DNA of 64,000 nt from Ktedonobacter racemifer DSM 44963 (GTDB lineage: Bacteria; Chloroflexota; Ktedonobacteria; Ktedonobacterales; Ktedonobacteraceae). A model generated the notes under the pieces. The model was not told where the DNA came from. It ran no database searches and saw only the letters and a list, made by a program, of their open reading frames with translations. The translations under genes and the position numbers were made by a program. Shown here piece after piece: positions 9,111 to 18,306 of this stretch (its first letter is position 1; every line of letters starts with the position of its first letter). The DNA is taken from the NCBI RefSeq assembly GCF_000178855.1, contig NZ_ADVG01000002.1:620001-684000 (forward strand). Reading direction: 5' to 3'.

Positions 9111-9811
9111 AAATCGTCATCTTTGGTGCGAATGGCGCGACAGGAAAAATCTTGACGAAACAGGCCCTGGAGGCAGGGTATATCGTGACGGCCGTTACTC
9201 GCCATCCGGAAGCCTTCCCCCTGCAAGATGCCCACTTGAACGTGATGGGTGGAGACGTGTTCGATCTCGCGCTGGTTGAACAGGCCGTTACTGGACAAGA
9301 TGCCGTCCTCTCCACCCTTGGTGTCTCCTTTAGTCGCGAGCCAATTGCCATCTATTCGCGGGGCATGGCCCATATCACACAAGCCATGAAGCACTCCGGC
9401 GTTCGTCGCGTCATCTGTGTTAGTTCAAGCGCGACTGGTACGAACCATGAGACGGGAGGCGGTTTCATCTTTGATAAAATTCTGCAACCGATCGTCATGT
9501 CCACGATTGGGAAGACGACCTACGCGGATATGAAAGAGATGGAAACGATGTTGAGGAAGAGCGACCTTGACTGGACGGTCGTCCGGCCCTCTGGTCTCTT
9601 TGAGACAGAAACCGTCACCGATTACCGGGTGGCTGAAGATCACATCAGCCGACAATTTACCTCCAGGGCAGACCTGGCCGACTGCATGCTCAAACAGCTC
9701 GCCACAGACCAGTACGCACGTAAGGTGATCGCAGTGGCAACATTTTCGGCGCAACCCAGCATGCTAAAGTTTATGCTGCAAGAGGCCTTCAAAGAGCCCG
9801 CCAAAAGCTGA
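9107..9811 (+). CDS. NAD(P)-binding oxidoreductase (NmrA/atypical SDR type)
   Basis: 234 residues. The N-terminal Rossmann motif 'IFGANGATGKILTKQ' (GxxGxxG) marks atypical SDRs that bind NAD(P). It lacks the classical YxxxK arrangement. 'VRPSGLFETETVTDYRV' resembles NAD(P)H-binding NmrA/HSCARG-like proteins, which act as redox sensors or reductases. It shares an ATGA stop/start overlap with the peroxiredoxin-like gene, so the two are almost certainly co-translated. Confidence 0.8.
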   Translation: MKIVIFGANGATGKILTKQALEAGYIVTAVTRHPEAFPLQDAHLNVMGGDVFDLALVEQAVTGQDAVLSTLGVSFSREPIAIYSRGMAHITQAMKHSGVRRVICVSSSATGTNHETGGGFIFDKILQPIVMSTIGKTTYADMKEMETMLRKSDLDWTVVRPSGLFETETVTDYRVAEDHISRQFTSRADLADCMLKQLATDQYARKVIAVATFSAQPSMLKFMLQEAFKEPAKS

Positions 9812-9850
9812 GAAGAAGGACAAAAACACTCTAAGGGATTGGTCATAATT

Positions 9851-10309
9851 ATGGCAAAAACATATCATGCTCCTCTGTTTGTACGTTTGGCAAATGTTAT
9901 GTCAACGACCCTCCTGCGTGCGGGCTTCAAATTCACAGGCTTTGGGGGCTACCACATCTACCTGCTCACGGTACATGGGCGCAAAAGCGGGCGGCCGCGT
10001 ACCGTCCCGCTCGCGCTTCTTGAGCACAGTGGAAAGCGCTGTGTGGCTTGCGCTGGAGCAGGGAATTGGGTGCTCAATCTGCGGGCAGCGGGAGAGGCTA
10101 CCCTCACGCGTGGTCGTCGTTCTGAAACGGTCATGGCAAGAGAACGGTCTCATGAGGAGGCGGCCCTCGTTTTACGAGAGGAAGTCAAGCACGGCTACCC
10201 CTTCGCGAACAAATTTGGCGTCACGGTACACTCTTCACTTGAGGAGTTTGAGCGTGCAGTGGTCGGCCATCCGCTGTTTGAGTTGGAAAGGAAAGGATGG
10301 CAATCATGA
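9851..10309 (+). CDS. Deazaflavin (F420)-dependent nitroreductase-family protein, copy 1
   Basis: About 152 residues from ATG 9851; a TTG at 9839 is possible but less likely. Hallmarks of the Ddn/DUF385 split-barrel family are visible: 'YLLTVHGRKSGRPRTVPLALLE', 'WVLNLRAAGEATLTRGRR' and a C-terminal 'EEFERAVVGHPLFEL'. Family members bind F420 or related flavins and reduce quinones or nitro compounds. It overlaps the next gene by 13 nt. It is paralogous to the protein at 12516 and more distantly to 50436. Cofactor use is inferred from the family. Confidence 0.8.
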   Translation: MAKTYHAPLFVRLANVMSTTLLRAGFKFTGFGGYHIYLLTVHGRKSGRPRTVPLALLEHSGKRCVACAGAGNWVLNLRAAGEATLTRGRRSETVMARERSHEEAALVLREEVKHGYPFANKFGVTVHSSLEEFERAVVGHPLFELERKGWQS

Positions 10310-11547
10310 CGCAACCGTCCACACGTATTCTTGTTCTTGGTGCGGGGATTGCGGGCCTGGTCTTCACCCTACGATTGTCTGGCAAAGTGGCTCACGAGTC
10401 TGTCCAGGTCACCCTGGTCGACGAAGCAGATACCTTCACCATACGCCCCAGGCTGCATGAGTTTGCCACCAATCAGCGCATCTTTAGTCGCCCATTTTCT
10501 CAAATTCTGCGTAAGACGCACATCCAGTTTTTTCAAGGGCGAGTCACCAGCCTTGACCCCGACCATCGCCGGGTCGCGGTCCTGGATCAGCAGCAGCAAG
10601 AGCATGAGTTGGAGTACGACTACCTGATCTACGCACTGGGGAGTATGACAGACCGCCACAACGTCCCTGGGGTGGAGCAATATGCCTACAGCCTCTCGGC
10701 AAGGGGTCTGTTCTCAGCCTCGGCCTTGCGCGAAAGGCTTCCCGAAATCGGTGCCAGAGGCGGTCGAGTAGTGGTCTGTGGCGGAGGCGCCACCGGCATC
10801 GAAACCGCGACGCAGGTGGCAAGCATCTATCCTCAGATCAAGGTCAGCCTGGTGACGCGGGGGGAGCTCGCTCGCTCCTGGGACAAGAGCGTGGCCGACA
10901 TTTTCCGGCGGAGACTGCTAAGCCTGGGCGTCGAGATCGTCGATCAGAGCACGGTAAGTGCCGTACGCGCGCAAAGCGTGGCCATGGAAGGGGGGCGCGA
11001 ACTCCCCTGCGACCTGTGCATCTGGACGACGGGCTTTGTGGTACAACCTCTGGCAAGAGAAGCTGGCCTGGCTGTAAATGAGCGCGACCAGGTTCTCGTC
11101 AATCCCTTTCTGCATTCGATCTCTCACCCCCAGATTCTCGCGATTGGTGACGCGGCCTTGCCTGTCGAGAACCCGGGAGTATCACACGTACGTATGAGCG
11201 CCTTCACGGCATCGATTATGGGCGCTCACGCGGCTGATTGTTTGAGCACCGAACTGGCAGGCAAGCTCCCCAAACCGCTCAGCTTCGCCTACGTGGCCCA
11301 GGCTGTTGCTCTGGGGCGAAACCACGCGCTGTTCCTCCCACTTACTCCTGATGATAGACCCAGGCCACCCTACATCACAGGCCGGTTTGGTGCCCTCACG
11401 CGCGAGGCATTCGTGGGCTTTGTCGTCACAGCCACGCTGGCGCAACAGCGCTTTCCAGGCCTGCTTTCGTGGGTAGGGAAGGGACGATATGAGCAACAGC
11501 GTCAAAAGCTAACCCTTGAAGAGCATCCTTCATCTGCTTTAAAATAG
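10297..11547 (+). CDS. FAD-dependent pyridine nucleotide oxidoreductase (NDH-2-like)
   Basis: 416 residues. The N-terminal FAD motif is 'ILVLGAGIAGLVFTLRL' (GxGxxG). A second, NAD(P)-binding motif is 'VVVCGGGATGIETATQ' near residue 150. 'ILAIGDAALP' (GD motif) completes the FAD site. There is no CxxxxC redox disulfide, so it resembles type II NADH dehydrogenases and rubredoxin/ferredoxin-type reductases rather than thioredoxin reductases. It probably transfers electrons from NAD(P)H to a quinone or carrier. It overlaps the upstream Ddn-like gene and precedes haloalkane dehalogenase by 59 nt. Confidence 0.8.
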   Translation: MAIMTQPSTRILVLGAGIAGLVFTLRLSGKVAHESVQVTLVDEADTFTIRPRLHEFATNQRIFSRPFSQILRKTHIQFFQGRVTSLDPDHRRVAVLDQQQQEHELEYDYLIYALGSMTDRHNVPGVEQYAYSLSARGLFSASALRERLPEIGARGGRVVVCGGGATGIETATQVASIYPQIKVSLVTRGELARSWDKSVADIFRRRLLSLGVEIVDQSTVSAVRAQSVAMEGGRELPCDLCIWTTGFVVQPLAREAGLAVNERDQVLVNPFLHSISHPQILAIGDAALPVENPGVSHVRMSAFTASIMGAHAADCLSTELAGKLPKPLSFAYVAQAVALGRNHALFLPLTPDDRPRPPYITGRFGALTREAFVGFVVTATLAQQRFPGLLSWVGKGRYEQQRQKLTLEEHPSSALK

Positions 11548-11606
11548 TTTCTATGAATATGCAGTATAGTTCTCATGTTGAGAGAACAACAGCAATAGAG
11601 AGCACT

Positions 11607-12485
11607 ATGATTAGTCAGAAATTTCCCTATCAGAAAAAGCGGCAACTGGTTCTAGGGCGAGAGATGGCCTATGTAGAAGAAGGAAGTGGAGACCCGGTGG
11701 TGTTTCTGCACGGCAATCCCACCTCCTCTTACCTCTGGCGCAACATTCTGCCTCATGTCGAGGCGCTTGGCCGTTGTATCGCGCCTGATCTCATCGGCAT
11801 GGGTGATTCGGAGAAGCTGCCAGGCAGCGGCCCCACCTCCTACACCTTCGTTGAGCACCGTCGCTACCTGGATGCACTTCTCGACCAGCTTGATATCAAG
11901 GAGCACGTCATCCTGGTGGTACATGACTGGGGATCGGCCCTGGGCTTTGACTGGGCGTACCGTCACCGGGACAAGGTGCGCGGCATCGCCTACATGGAAG
12001 CAATCGTCAAGCCACGCACCTGGAGTGAGATCCCCTCACCCTTCCGTGAGTTTCTTCAGGCAGTGCGATCTCCCGCAGGGGAACAGATGATTCTGGAACA
12101 AAACTTCTTTATCGAGCGAGCTCTTCCTGGTGGTATGCTGCGCAGCTTGACCGAGGAAGAGATGGCTCACTATCGCCGCCCCTTTGCTGAGGCGGGCGAA
12201 GCGCGCCGTCCTACACTGGCATGGCCTCGCCAGGCTCCCTTTGATGGCGAGCCAGCCGATATGGCAGAGATCATCACGACTTACGGAGAGTGGCTTTCCC
12301 AAAGCCCCATCCCCAAACTCTACATTCAGGGCGATCCAGGCTCGATGCCGCCGAGCGAACGCGCTTTCTGTCATACCTGGCCCGCGCAACGCGAGATCAC
12401 TGTGCCAGGACGTCACTTTATCCAGGAGGACTCTCCTGATGAGATTGGCAGCGCGCTCGCAAGTTGGCTGCACACCCTGGCATAA
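11607..12485 (+). CDS. dhaA: Haloalkane dehalogenase-like alpha/beta hydrolase
   Basis: About 292 residues from ATG 11607, chosen because the family begins about 17 residues before 'LGREMAYVE'; ATG 11553 would add 18 residues. Motifs match the DhaA/LinB group: 'FLHGNPTSSYLWRNI', whose Asn helps bind halide; 'VVHDWGSALGF', with Asp as nucleophile followed by the halide-binding Trp; and the catalytic His in 'GRHFIQED'. The reaction is hydrolytic removal of halide from haloalkanes to give alcohols, in the cytosol. Its place in the redox cluster suggests a detoxification or catabolic role. Substrate range is unknown. Confidence 0.85.
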   Translation: MISQKFPYQKKRQLVLGREMAYVEEGSGDPVVFLHGNPTSSYLWRNILPHVEALGRCIAPDLIGMGDSEKLPGSGPTSYTFVEHRRYLDALLDQLDIKEHVILVVHDWGSALGFDWAYRHRDKVRGIAYMEAIVKPRTWSEIPSPFREFLQAVRSPAGEQMILEQNFFIERALPGGMLRSLTEEEMAHYRRPFAEAGEARRPTLAWPRQAPFDGEPADMAEIITTYGEWLSQSPIPKLYIQGDPGSMPPSERAFCHTWPAQREITVPGRHFIQEDSPDEIGSALASWLHTLA

Positions 12486-12515
12486 TGTACATCATAGGAG
12501 AGTGAGAAGAAACAG

Positions 12516-12968
12516 ATGGCAAAAACAAATAAGGCTCCGTGGTTTGTCAATTTGGGAAACGTTATGACAACGACCCTGTTGCGCGCGGGCTTAAAGCTCG
12601 TAGGACCCGGCAACTACCCTATGTACCTGCTTACGGTGCGTGGGCGCAAAAGTGGACAGCCACGTACGGTCCCGATTGTGACTATTGAGCGTAATGGGAA
12701 GCGCTATCTGGCCTCCCCGTTTGGAGCCGTGGCCTGGGTGCGCAATCTGCAAGCCGCGGGAGAGGCTACCCTCGCGCGTGGGCGTCGCGTTGAAAGGGTC
12801 AATGCACGAGAACTGTCCCTCAAGGAGGCGGCCCTCGTCTTGCAAGAAGATATCAAGGGTGGCAACCCCTTTGCTAGCTACTACCAGGTCGACGCGAAAT
12901 CTTCCTTTGAGGAATTTGAGCGTGTGGCGGGCAAACATCCTGTGTTTTTGTTACAGAGCGCCATGTGA
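12516..12968 (+). CDS. Deazaflavin (F420)-dependent nitroreductase-family protein, copy 2
   Basis: 150 residues, clearly paralogous to the protein at 9851: both open 'MAKT....FV.L.NVM.TTLLRAG', then 'YLLTV.GRKSG.PRTVP' and 'NL.AAGEATL.RGRR'. Duplication within the cluster is likely. Family role is flavin- or F420-dependent reduction of quinones or nitro compounds. It lies 30 nt after the dehalogenase and ends the cluster at a strong hairpin. An AGAGTGAGAAG stretch precedes the ATG. Confidence 0.8.
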   Translation: MAKTNKAPWFVNLGNVMTTTLLRAGLKLVGPGNYPMYLLTVRGRKSGQPRTVPIVTIERNGKRYLASPFGAVAWVRNLQAAGEATLARGRRVERVNARELSLKEAALVLQEDIKGGNPFASYYQVDAKSSFEEFERVAGKHPVFLLQSAM

Positions 12969-12975
12969 ACCTTAT

Positions 12976-13020
12976 ATGAGCACACTGCCCTCCGCATCCT
13001 GCGGGGGGCAGTGTGCTCAT
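12976..13020. terminator. Bidirectional terminator, 21-bp arms and 3-nt loop
   Basis: The stretch 12976-12996 pairs with 13000-13020 over 21 positions (one T/G wobble), leaving only TCC as loop. It lies exactly between the convergent genes ending at 12968 and 13020, so it probably terminates both. It is one of several unusually complete palindromes in this window. Confidence 0.75.
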
Positions 13021-14063
13021 TATTTCGTGCCAACGACCGAGGCGAGTACCAATGGCCGCACCCGTTGCAGGAGTTCGTTGAGAAACTGTTCCGGCCGGGC
13101 AAAAGCCGCGAGATGACCCGCCTGTTTGATCAGGGCAAATTCCTTGTGCGGGGTCTCGAGTGTGTCAAAGTAAGCTTTCGCCGCGGCTGTTGGCGTGACC
13201 GCATCCGTATCACCCTGAAAGACGAAGAATGGGACATCGAATCGCGTTCCAAGCGTGCGAAGGTCCGCCACCATAAGTTCGTCAAGCAGTTGCTCAGTTG
13301 AGAAGTTCATGCCCTTGAAGATGTCTATAAGATCTCCCAGCGTGTGATCGGGTGAGGTCAGCATGGCTGGCAGCATGATATCCATAATCATGTTTGGAAT
13401 CGTTGGGTTGGCCTTGATTGTCCACTGGTGCAGTGCTGTAAACTCTTTAACAGTAAGCTTCCCTTTCCTGGCTCCAAGTTTCTCCACTGCTTTCACACCT
13501 CGGGTATTGCCTGAGGCGCGAAGCCACTCCAGCGTCAGTTGATACGAAAGCTCGCTGGCATCAGGCGTGCTATTTTGGTCGGTGCCCACATAGGCGGCAA
13601 ACAACTCAGGCCGATGTTTGACCATCATGGTCCCTGTAATGCTTCCGACCGAACTGCCCACGAGAATGATGGGCTGACCAAGGTATTGGCGCAAAAACTC
13701 CGCGATCTCGATCCCATCCTGGACCAGGCGCCCAAACGTGAGGGGGCCGGTGCCAGCCTTCCCATTTTTGTGGAAGGTCTTGCCCGCGCCGCGCTGATCC
13801 CACTGAACGAGCGTAAAGTACTTTTCCCAGGAACGTAATAGTGGAGCAAAGATCGAATAGGTTGAGCCTGGGCCACCATGGACAAAAAACAGGACCGGGT
13901 TGCGGCGGTCCTCGCCGCGGATCGTGATCCACTGGTCGATACCACCAGCCTTGATGAAACGTTCATTGACAATCCCATTGGGAGTAGTGATCATAAGCGC
14001 TTTCGCGAGCTTTTGCTGCGTGCTTTTGCGTGTCATAAGAGCGGTGAACATGTTGATAGCCAT
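13020..14063 (-). CDS. Alpha/beta hydrolase, proline-iminopeptidase-like
   Basis: About 347 residues from ATG 14063; the open frame reaches a TTG at 14111. 'FFVHGGPGSTYS' carries the HGGPG oxyanion motif of prolyl aminopeptidases, 'VQWDQRGAGKT' follows, the nucleophile elbow is 'GSSVGS', the acid is near 'FQGDTDAVTP' and the His is in 'KQAGHLAAF'. These mark the S33-type alpha/beta hydrolases. It may be an aminopeptidase or an esterase. It is convergent with the redox cluster and upstream of no obvious partner. Confidence 0.8.
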   Translation of the reverse strand: MAINMFTALMTRKSTQQKLAKALMITTPNGIVNERFIKAGGIDQWITIRGEDRRNPVLFFVHGGPGSTYSIFAPLLRSWEKYFTLVQWDQRGAGKTFHKNGKAGTGPLTFGRLVQDGIEIAEFLRQYLGQPIILVGSSVGSITGTMMVKHRPELFAAYVGTDQNSTPDASELSYQLTLEWLRASGNTRGVKAVEKLGARKGKLTVKEFTALHQWTIKANPTIPNMIMDIMLPAMLTSPDHTLGDLIDIFKGMNFSTEQLLDELMVADLRTLGTRFDVPFFVFQGDTDAVTPTAAAKAYFDTLETPHKEFALIKQAGHLAAFARPEQFLNELLQRVRPLVLASVVGTK

Positions 14064-14260
14064 GAATATTTTCGCTTTCTTTTCGCGCCATCTCTCTGGA
14101 GAGAAGAGCAAGATTTTTGTTTTTTTATTGTGTGCCTGTTGTCATTGCTTGCTACTGTTGAGAGTATAGCCATTTCAGGAGAAGAACTCCCCACCCATGC
14201 GGGTAGTGCGAAGGGTAGTTGACAGCGAGGCGAGGCGGTAGTGAAGAGAGAGGCGGCTAT

Positions 14261-16459
14261 CTAGTGTGGCTCATGGCGCTGAGCCTCAGAGGCAGAGGAG
14301 AGATGTAACTGGCGCGCCGCCTCACTGGCCTGGAGGCGGTTGCTGACACCTAGCTTCTGGTAGAGGTGCTTGATGTGGTACTTCACAGTATTGACTGAGA
14401 TAATCAATTCGCTCGCGATCTCCTGGTTGCTCAAGCCCGCGATCAGCAGGTGCAGCACTCGTTCTTCGTGCGCGGAGAGCGGCTCCACCAGTCCGTTGGT
14501 TTCCACTCTCCCTTCCAGTCTGTCCAGCTCACGCTGCGCCTCTACGATCACCTTCTCATCAGAGAGTTTGCAAGCGCTTAAGAGCGCCTGGCGAAGATGC
14601 GTTTGCGCGAGCGCGAAGTCGCCCTGGGCCAGGTAGATCTTACCCAATGTCAGGAGGATATCAACGGCAAGAAAGCGGTTGCCAGGCGGAAGGTTATCCT
14701 CCTGAGCCTGGAGCAGCATCTCTAGCGCCTCACTCACCTGGCCAAGATCCAGCTTTTCCTTGCCAACAAAATAGAGGCATGTCGACCGATACATCTGCAC
14801 GCGCCGATCCAACGCTCCTTTTCGCGGCAAGAAGATGAGCGCCTGCCGGGCGAAATGCACAACTGAAGAGAAGGGGGCTTCATCCAGCAAGGCGCTCAAA
14901 GCGCGGTGTGCCCAGGTGGCACCAATCCAGGAGACGTCGCCACTGCGCTGCCAGCCCTCTTCGGCCAGTTGCAATAGCCTCTCGATACGCACGCGTTCGC
15001 CATCAGGAATAGCAGCTACCTCAGTGGCTAACGCTGCTTCCTGAGCAAACCAGAGTTTCACCGGAAAGCGGAGTTCGGTGGCAAAGAGAAAGCAGAGCAT
15101 GGGATGCGCGCGTACAACCGCTTCTGGAAGTTGTTCCATCCACCGCAGCATCGTTTGCGGCTCAGAGAAGTTTTGCGTGTGTACGCGCTCGATCAGCCGC
15201 GCAACGCGCTCTATATCCTGCGCCAGATATGCAGCCTCGATAGCCTCCGTGAGCAGCGCCTCCTGCTCATACCACATACTGGCCCGCAGGGAGAGGGTGC
15301 ACAAGCGCTCTTCGCCCAGCCTCCGTTCGGCCTCATGCCGCATGGCTGCCGCAAAGAGCGCATGATAGCGATACCAACCTCCGGGTCCCTCCAGGGCCTC
15401 CAGAAAGAGTCCAGCCTGCTGGACTGCTTCCAGTTGAGCCACGCTCTGCTCATCCCCAGTGACGGCTACACACAGCGTAGCAGAGAGACGACCGAGAATG
15501 CTGGTTTGAAGGAGAAAGCTCTGCATTGGCTCAGGCTGCGTCTCCAAAATCTCGTAGACAAAGTAATCGAGTAGCGAGCGATCGGCAGCAGTATCCAGCG
15601 CGCCAAGCGAGAGGACGGCCTGCTCAATGGCCTCCTGGGTTCGCCATTTCGAGAGGGCCAGCGAGAGCAAGCGTAATCCGGCAGCCCACCCCTCCAGCTT
15701 GTTATCAAGTTGCTGCAGACCCATTGGCGACAGGTCGTGAGGGAGGGCCTGGCGAAAGAACGCTGCTGTCTCCTGGAGGGAGAAGCGCAAATCGCTTGTC
15801 TGTAGCTCGTATACCTCACCCCTGGCTCGCCAGCGCAGGAGCGGAAGTGGCGGTTCAGAACGCGAAAGCAGCAGGACATGGGCTCTGGCAGGCAGATGAT
15901 TGATAAAAAAGGCCAGCGTCTCATGAACACGAGCATCCTCGATCACATGATAGTCGTCGATTACCAGCAGACCCTCGAAGGGCGAGTGCGCAAGGGTGTT
16001 GAGCAACTGCGTCAGAGCCGAGTCCAAGGCAGGTGGCTCAAAGGGTGAAGGAGTGAGCGGACTAAGCAGGGCCAGCGCAGCCTGTCCCGAGGCCTGCTGC
16101 TCCGGTGCCAGGAATTTGAGGCAGGCAGTCATGAGGTAGCGCCAGAAGCGCAGGAGATCGTTGTCGCCAACATCAAGCGAAAGCCAGGCAAGAACGGCAT
16201 CTGCTCCCGATGTGTCCTGTGCGTCAGGAAAATGGAGATGCCGCCACTGATTAACCAGCGTCGTTTTGCCAGAACCTGCTGGCGCCTGGAGCACCGTCAC
16301 TTTGTAGTTCAGGCTCGCGTCAAGCTGTTCAAGCAAGCAAGTTCGTCTGACCAGCTTCCCTGAGAGAAGTGGCGGATGCAGCTTGGTTTCCAGCAGCGGC
16401 AGCGCAGATGGAGCAGGAATCAGGTTAGTATCCTTTTCAAAAGGCCTATCGCCAAGCAC
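14261..16459 (-). CDS. MalT-like LuxR-family ATPase transcriptional regulator
   Basis: 732 residues from GTG 16459, with GGAAAGGG just upstream. The N-terminal STAND-type NTPase has Walker A 'APAGSGKTTLV' near residue 60 and 'LLVIDDYHVIED' (Walker B-like) near 170. A long helical repeat region follows, including TPR-like stretches ('LLTLGKIYLAQGDFALAQTHL'). The C-terminal LuxR helix-turn-helix is 'LSAHEERVLHLLIAGLSNQEIA...SVNTVKYHIKHLYQKLGV'. MalT-type regulators bind ATP and an inducer, oligomerise and activate transcription. The inducer is unknown. It lies downstream of the MFS gene but behind a terminator. Confidence 0.85.
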   Translation of the reverse strand: MLGDRPFEKDTNLIPAPSALPLLETKLHPPLLSGKLVRRTCLLEQLDASLNYKVTVLQAPAGSGKTTLVNQWRHLHFPDAQDTSGADAVLAWLSLDVGDNDLLRFWRYLMTACLKFLAPEQQASGQAALALLSPLTPSPFEPPALDSALTQLLNTLAHSPFEGLLVIDDYHVIEDARVHETLAFFINHLPARAHVLLLSRSEPPLPLLRWRARGEVYELQTSDLRFSLQETAAFFRQALPHDLSPMGLQQLDNKLEGWAAGLRLLSLALSKWRTQEAIEQAVLSLGALDTAADRSLLDYFVYEILETQPEPMQSFLLQTSILGRLSATLCVAVTGDEQSVAQLEAVQQAGLFLEALEGPGGWYRYHALFAAAMRHEAERRLGEERLCTLSLRASMWYEQEALLTEAIEAAYLAQDIERVARLIERVHTQNFSEPQTMLRWMEQLPEAVVRAHPMLCFLFATELRFPVKLWFAQEAALATEVAAIPDGERVRIERLLQLAEEGWQRSGDVSWIGATWAHRALSALLDEAPFSSVVHFARQALIFLPRKGALDRRVQMYRSTCLYFVGKEKLDLGQVSEALEMLLQAQEDNLPPGNRFLAVDILLTLGKIYLAQGDFALAQTHLRQALLSACKLSDEKVIVEAQRELDRLEGRVETNGLVEPLSAHEERVLHLLIAGLSNQEIASELIISVNTVKYHIKHLYQKLGVSNRLQASEAARQLHLSSASEAQRHEPH

Positions 16460-16558
16460 AGAGCCGCCCTTTCCAGTTGTTGATGTCAGAAATATCTTAT
16501 CTGAGAAGTATAACAGATAAAGAAGCTTTTGGATAAAAACTTGTTGCGCTTCCTTCCT

Positions 16559-16608
16559 AAAAAATGATTGGGTGATGAGTCAACTGACCCATCACCCAAT
16601 CATTTTTT
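16559..16608 (-). terminator. Terminator after the MFS transporter
   Basis: A-run, TGATTGGGTGATG, short loop, CATCACCCAATCA, T-run: an almost perfect 50-nt palindrome with A6/T6 ends that overlaps the MFS stop codon. It should work as an intrinsic terminator on either strand. It separates the MFS gene from the MalT-like gene downstream. Confidence 0.75.
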
Positions 16609-17863
16609 AGGCAGCGACCCGACGCATGTGCGGGTTCAGTGTGGCTGCGAGCGCAAGAAGCATAAGGCCGCCTGCCATGAGCAAGATGGTGAAAGTCGTC
16701 CCGGCATTCTGGAGCAGGAACCCAGTCAGCGCCAGGCTCACGGGGTTACTACTAAAGACAATCAGTCGGTACACACTATTGATGCGACCCTGTAAGGCAT
16801 CAGGGATCAGGGCCATACGCTGACTCCGCTGCAGAACATCAAAGATAGGGAAAAGGAAAAAGAGGAGGGCGAGAATAGCCCCAAGCGTGAGCAGGTTGGG
16901 AGCCAGGATCAGCAAAGGTGCAAGCAATGCCTGTGCCCACAAGGTGATGAGAGAGATCACAAAGAAGCTCAGACGGCGGTGGAGCAGCGGCGCCGCCAGC
17001 GCACCAAGCACCCCGGCCACCCCTGCGACGGCGAACAGGACGCCAAGGTCTACCGTCGAGGCATGCACATGTTGCCCCAGCACAATACTGACCAACGTGA
17101 TTCCCCCGGTCATCAGATTGATTCCGCACAGGAGCAGTGCCAGCGAGCGAATGAAGCGCTGCTCCCATAGCCACTTCAGGCCCTCTTTGACCTCTGTCAT
17201 CAAAGCACGTGAGGCCCCTGCTGTACGCTCCTGTTGAAATGAGGTCCGAATGAAGAGAAGCGAAAGACAAGAGCAGAAATACGAGACAGTGTCTGCAAGA
17301 AAAGGGAAGAGGCTCCTAACACTATAGAGGAGGCCACCCAGCGGCGAGCCGAGGAGCATCGCGATATTATAGGTCGCGATATTTTGCGCGCTGGCGGCAG
17401 ACAACTGCTCCTTTGAGACCACCTGGGGCAGGCTGGAGACTTCGGCGAGATCGAAGAAGACAAAGAGGGTCCCTTCAAGAAGTGAGACGAGATACAGTTG
17501 GATAAGGGTCAGATGACCGAAGAACAGCGCCAGCGGTATGCTTGCCATACTCAGAAATCGCCCAATATCACAGAAGATCATCACCTTCTTGCGATCCCAT
17601 CGATCCATCAGGGCACCTGCGGGCAAACTGAGGAAGAGATAAGGAATGGTACGCAGCGCCGCCGCGATCCCGGCCTGAGCAGGTGAATGGGTGAGCGCGA
17701 GGATCAGCAGCGGAAAAGCCAACTGTGACACCTGTGAGCCAGTCTGCGAGACCACCTGACCACCCCAGAGGAGCAGATAGTCCCGATTCCGCCACAGCGG
17801 AAGAGGCGCACGTGCCTCTGATATCTCTTCTTTGATCACAACCTGATTTTGATTCTCTATCAC
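16607..17863 (-). CDS. MFS transporter (multidrug-type)
   Basis: 418 residues with about 12 hydrophobic segments. The MFS-specific loop between helices 2 and 3 reads 'PAGALMDRWDRKKVMIFCD', a match to the GxxxDRxxRR-type motif. Initial 'LPLWRNRDYLLLWGGQVVSQTGSQV' is typical of the MFS_3/enterobactin-exporter-like group. It probably exports a drug or siderophore-like compound by proton antiport. Nearby MalT-like regulator might control it, but a terminator lies between. Substrate is unknown. Confidence 0.85.
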   Translation of the reverse strand: MIENQNQVVIKEEISEARAPLPLWRNRDYLLLWGGQVVSQTGSQVSQLAFPLLILALTHSPAQAGIAAALRTIPYLFLSLPAGALMDRWDRKKVMIFCDIGRFLSMASIPLALFFGHLTLIQLYLVSLLEGTLFVFFDLAEVSSLPQVVSKEQLSAASAQNIATYNIAMLLGSPLGGLLYSVRSLFPFLADTVSYFCSCLSLLFIRTSFQQERTAGASRALMTEVKEGLKWLWEQRFIRSLALLLCGINLMTGGITLVSIVLGQHVHASTVDLGVLFAVAGVAGVLGALAAPLLHRRLSFFVISLITLWAQALLAPLLILAPNLLTLGAILALLFFLFPIFDVLQRSQRMALIPDALQGRINSVYRLIVFSSNPVSLALTGFLLQNAGTTFTILLMAGGLMLLALAATLNPHMRRVAA

Positions 17864-18306
17864 GAAATTGTTCCTTTTTAGTTAGCTTTATAAATTGCAC
17901 GAAAAGCATGCCGGCATAAAATGCCTGCAAAAATGAATAAGGAAGTGATGGATGCATCCGAAATCAGGCCATGTATGAGGGCTGATCATCTTCGAGGTCG
18001 AGGGCAACACAAGGGAGGAAACACACAGGGATATCTTAGCGCAAGGTACTCGCACACAACCAGGAAAGGATGCACCATCTGTTTGTCGAAGGAATGTGCT
18101 GCATAAGAGTGCCCCTTTCTTTCTGTTAGATAAACGACGCTTGCTTGCCATAGTATAGCATGTTCAGGTTGCCCATTGCAATGAATGAGCCAGGGAAGTC
18201 AGAGAATCACAATACGATCTTGAACATGCTCTCAGGGACCATCTCAGCTTAAAAGACGGGGCTTTCTCGCTTGCGGCTGTAACTCATGTGAGAATGCCAT
18301 TGCAAG
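17864..18306. other. 443-nt intergenic region without a convincing gene
   Basis: No open frame here has a ribosome site or a recognisable protein. At 18248-18275 the sequence GACGGGGCTTTCTCGC resembles the left-end hairpin of the tnpB elements at 868-899 and 39766-39800 (read on the minus strand, AGAAAGCCCCGTC), so a solo or decayed insertion-sequence end is possible. The MFS promoter should lie near 17900. Confidence 0.4.

Noticed and set aside
17888..18151. 87-aa minus-strand frame upstream of the MFS gene
   Set aside because: Cys/His/Ser-rich random-looking composition, no ribosome site, would cover the MFS promoter.
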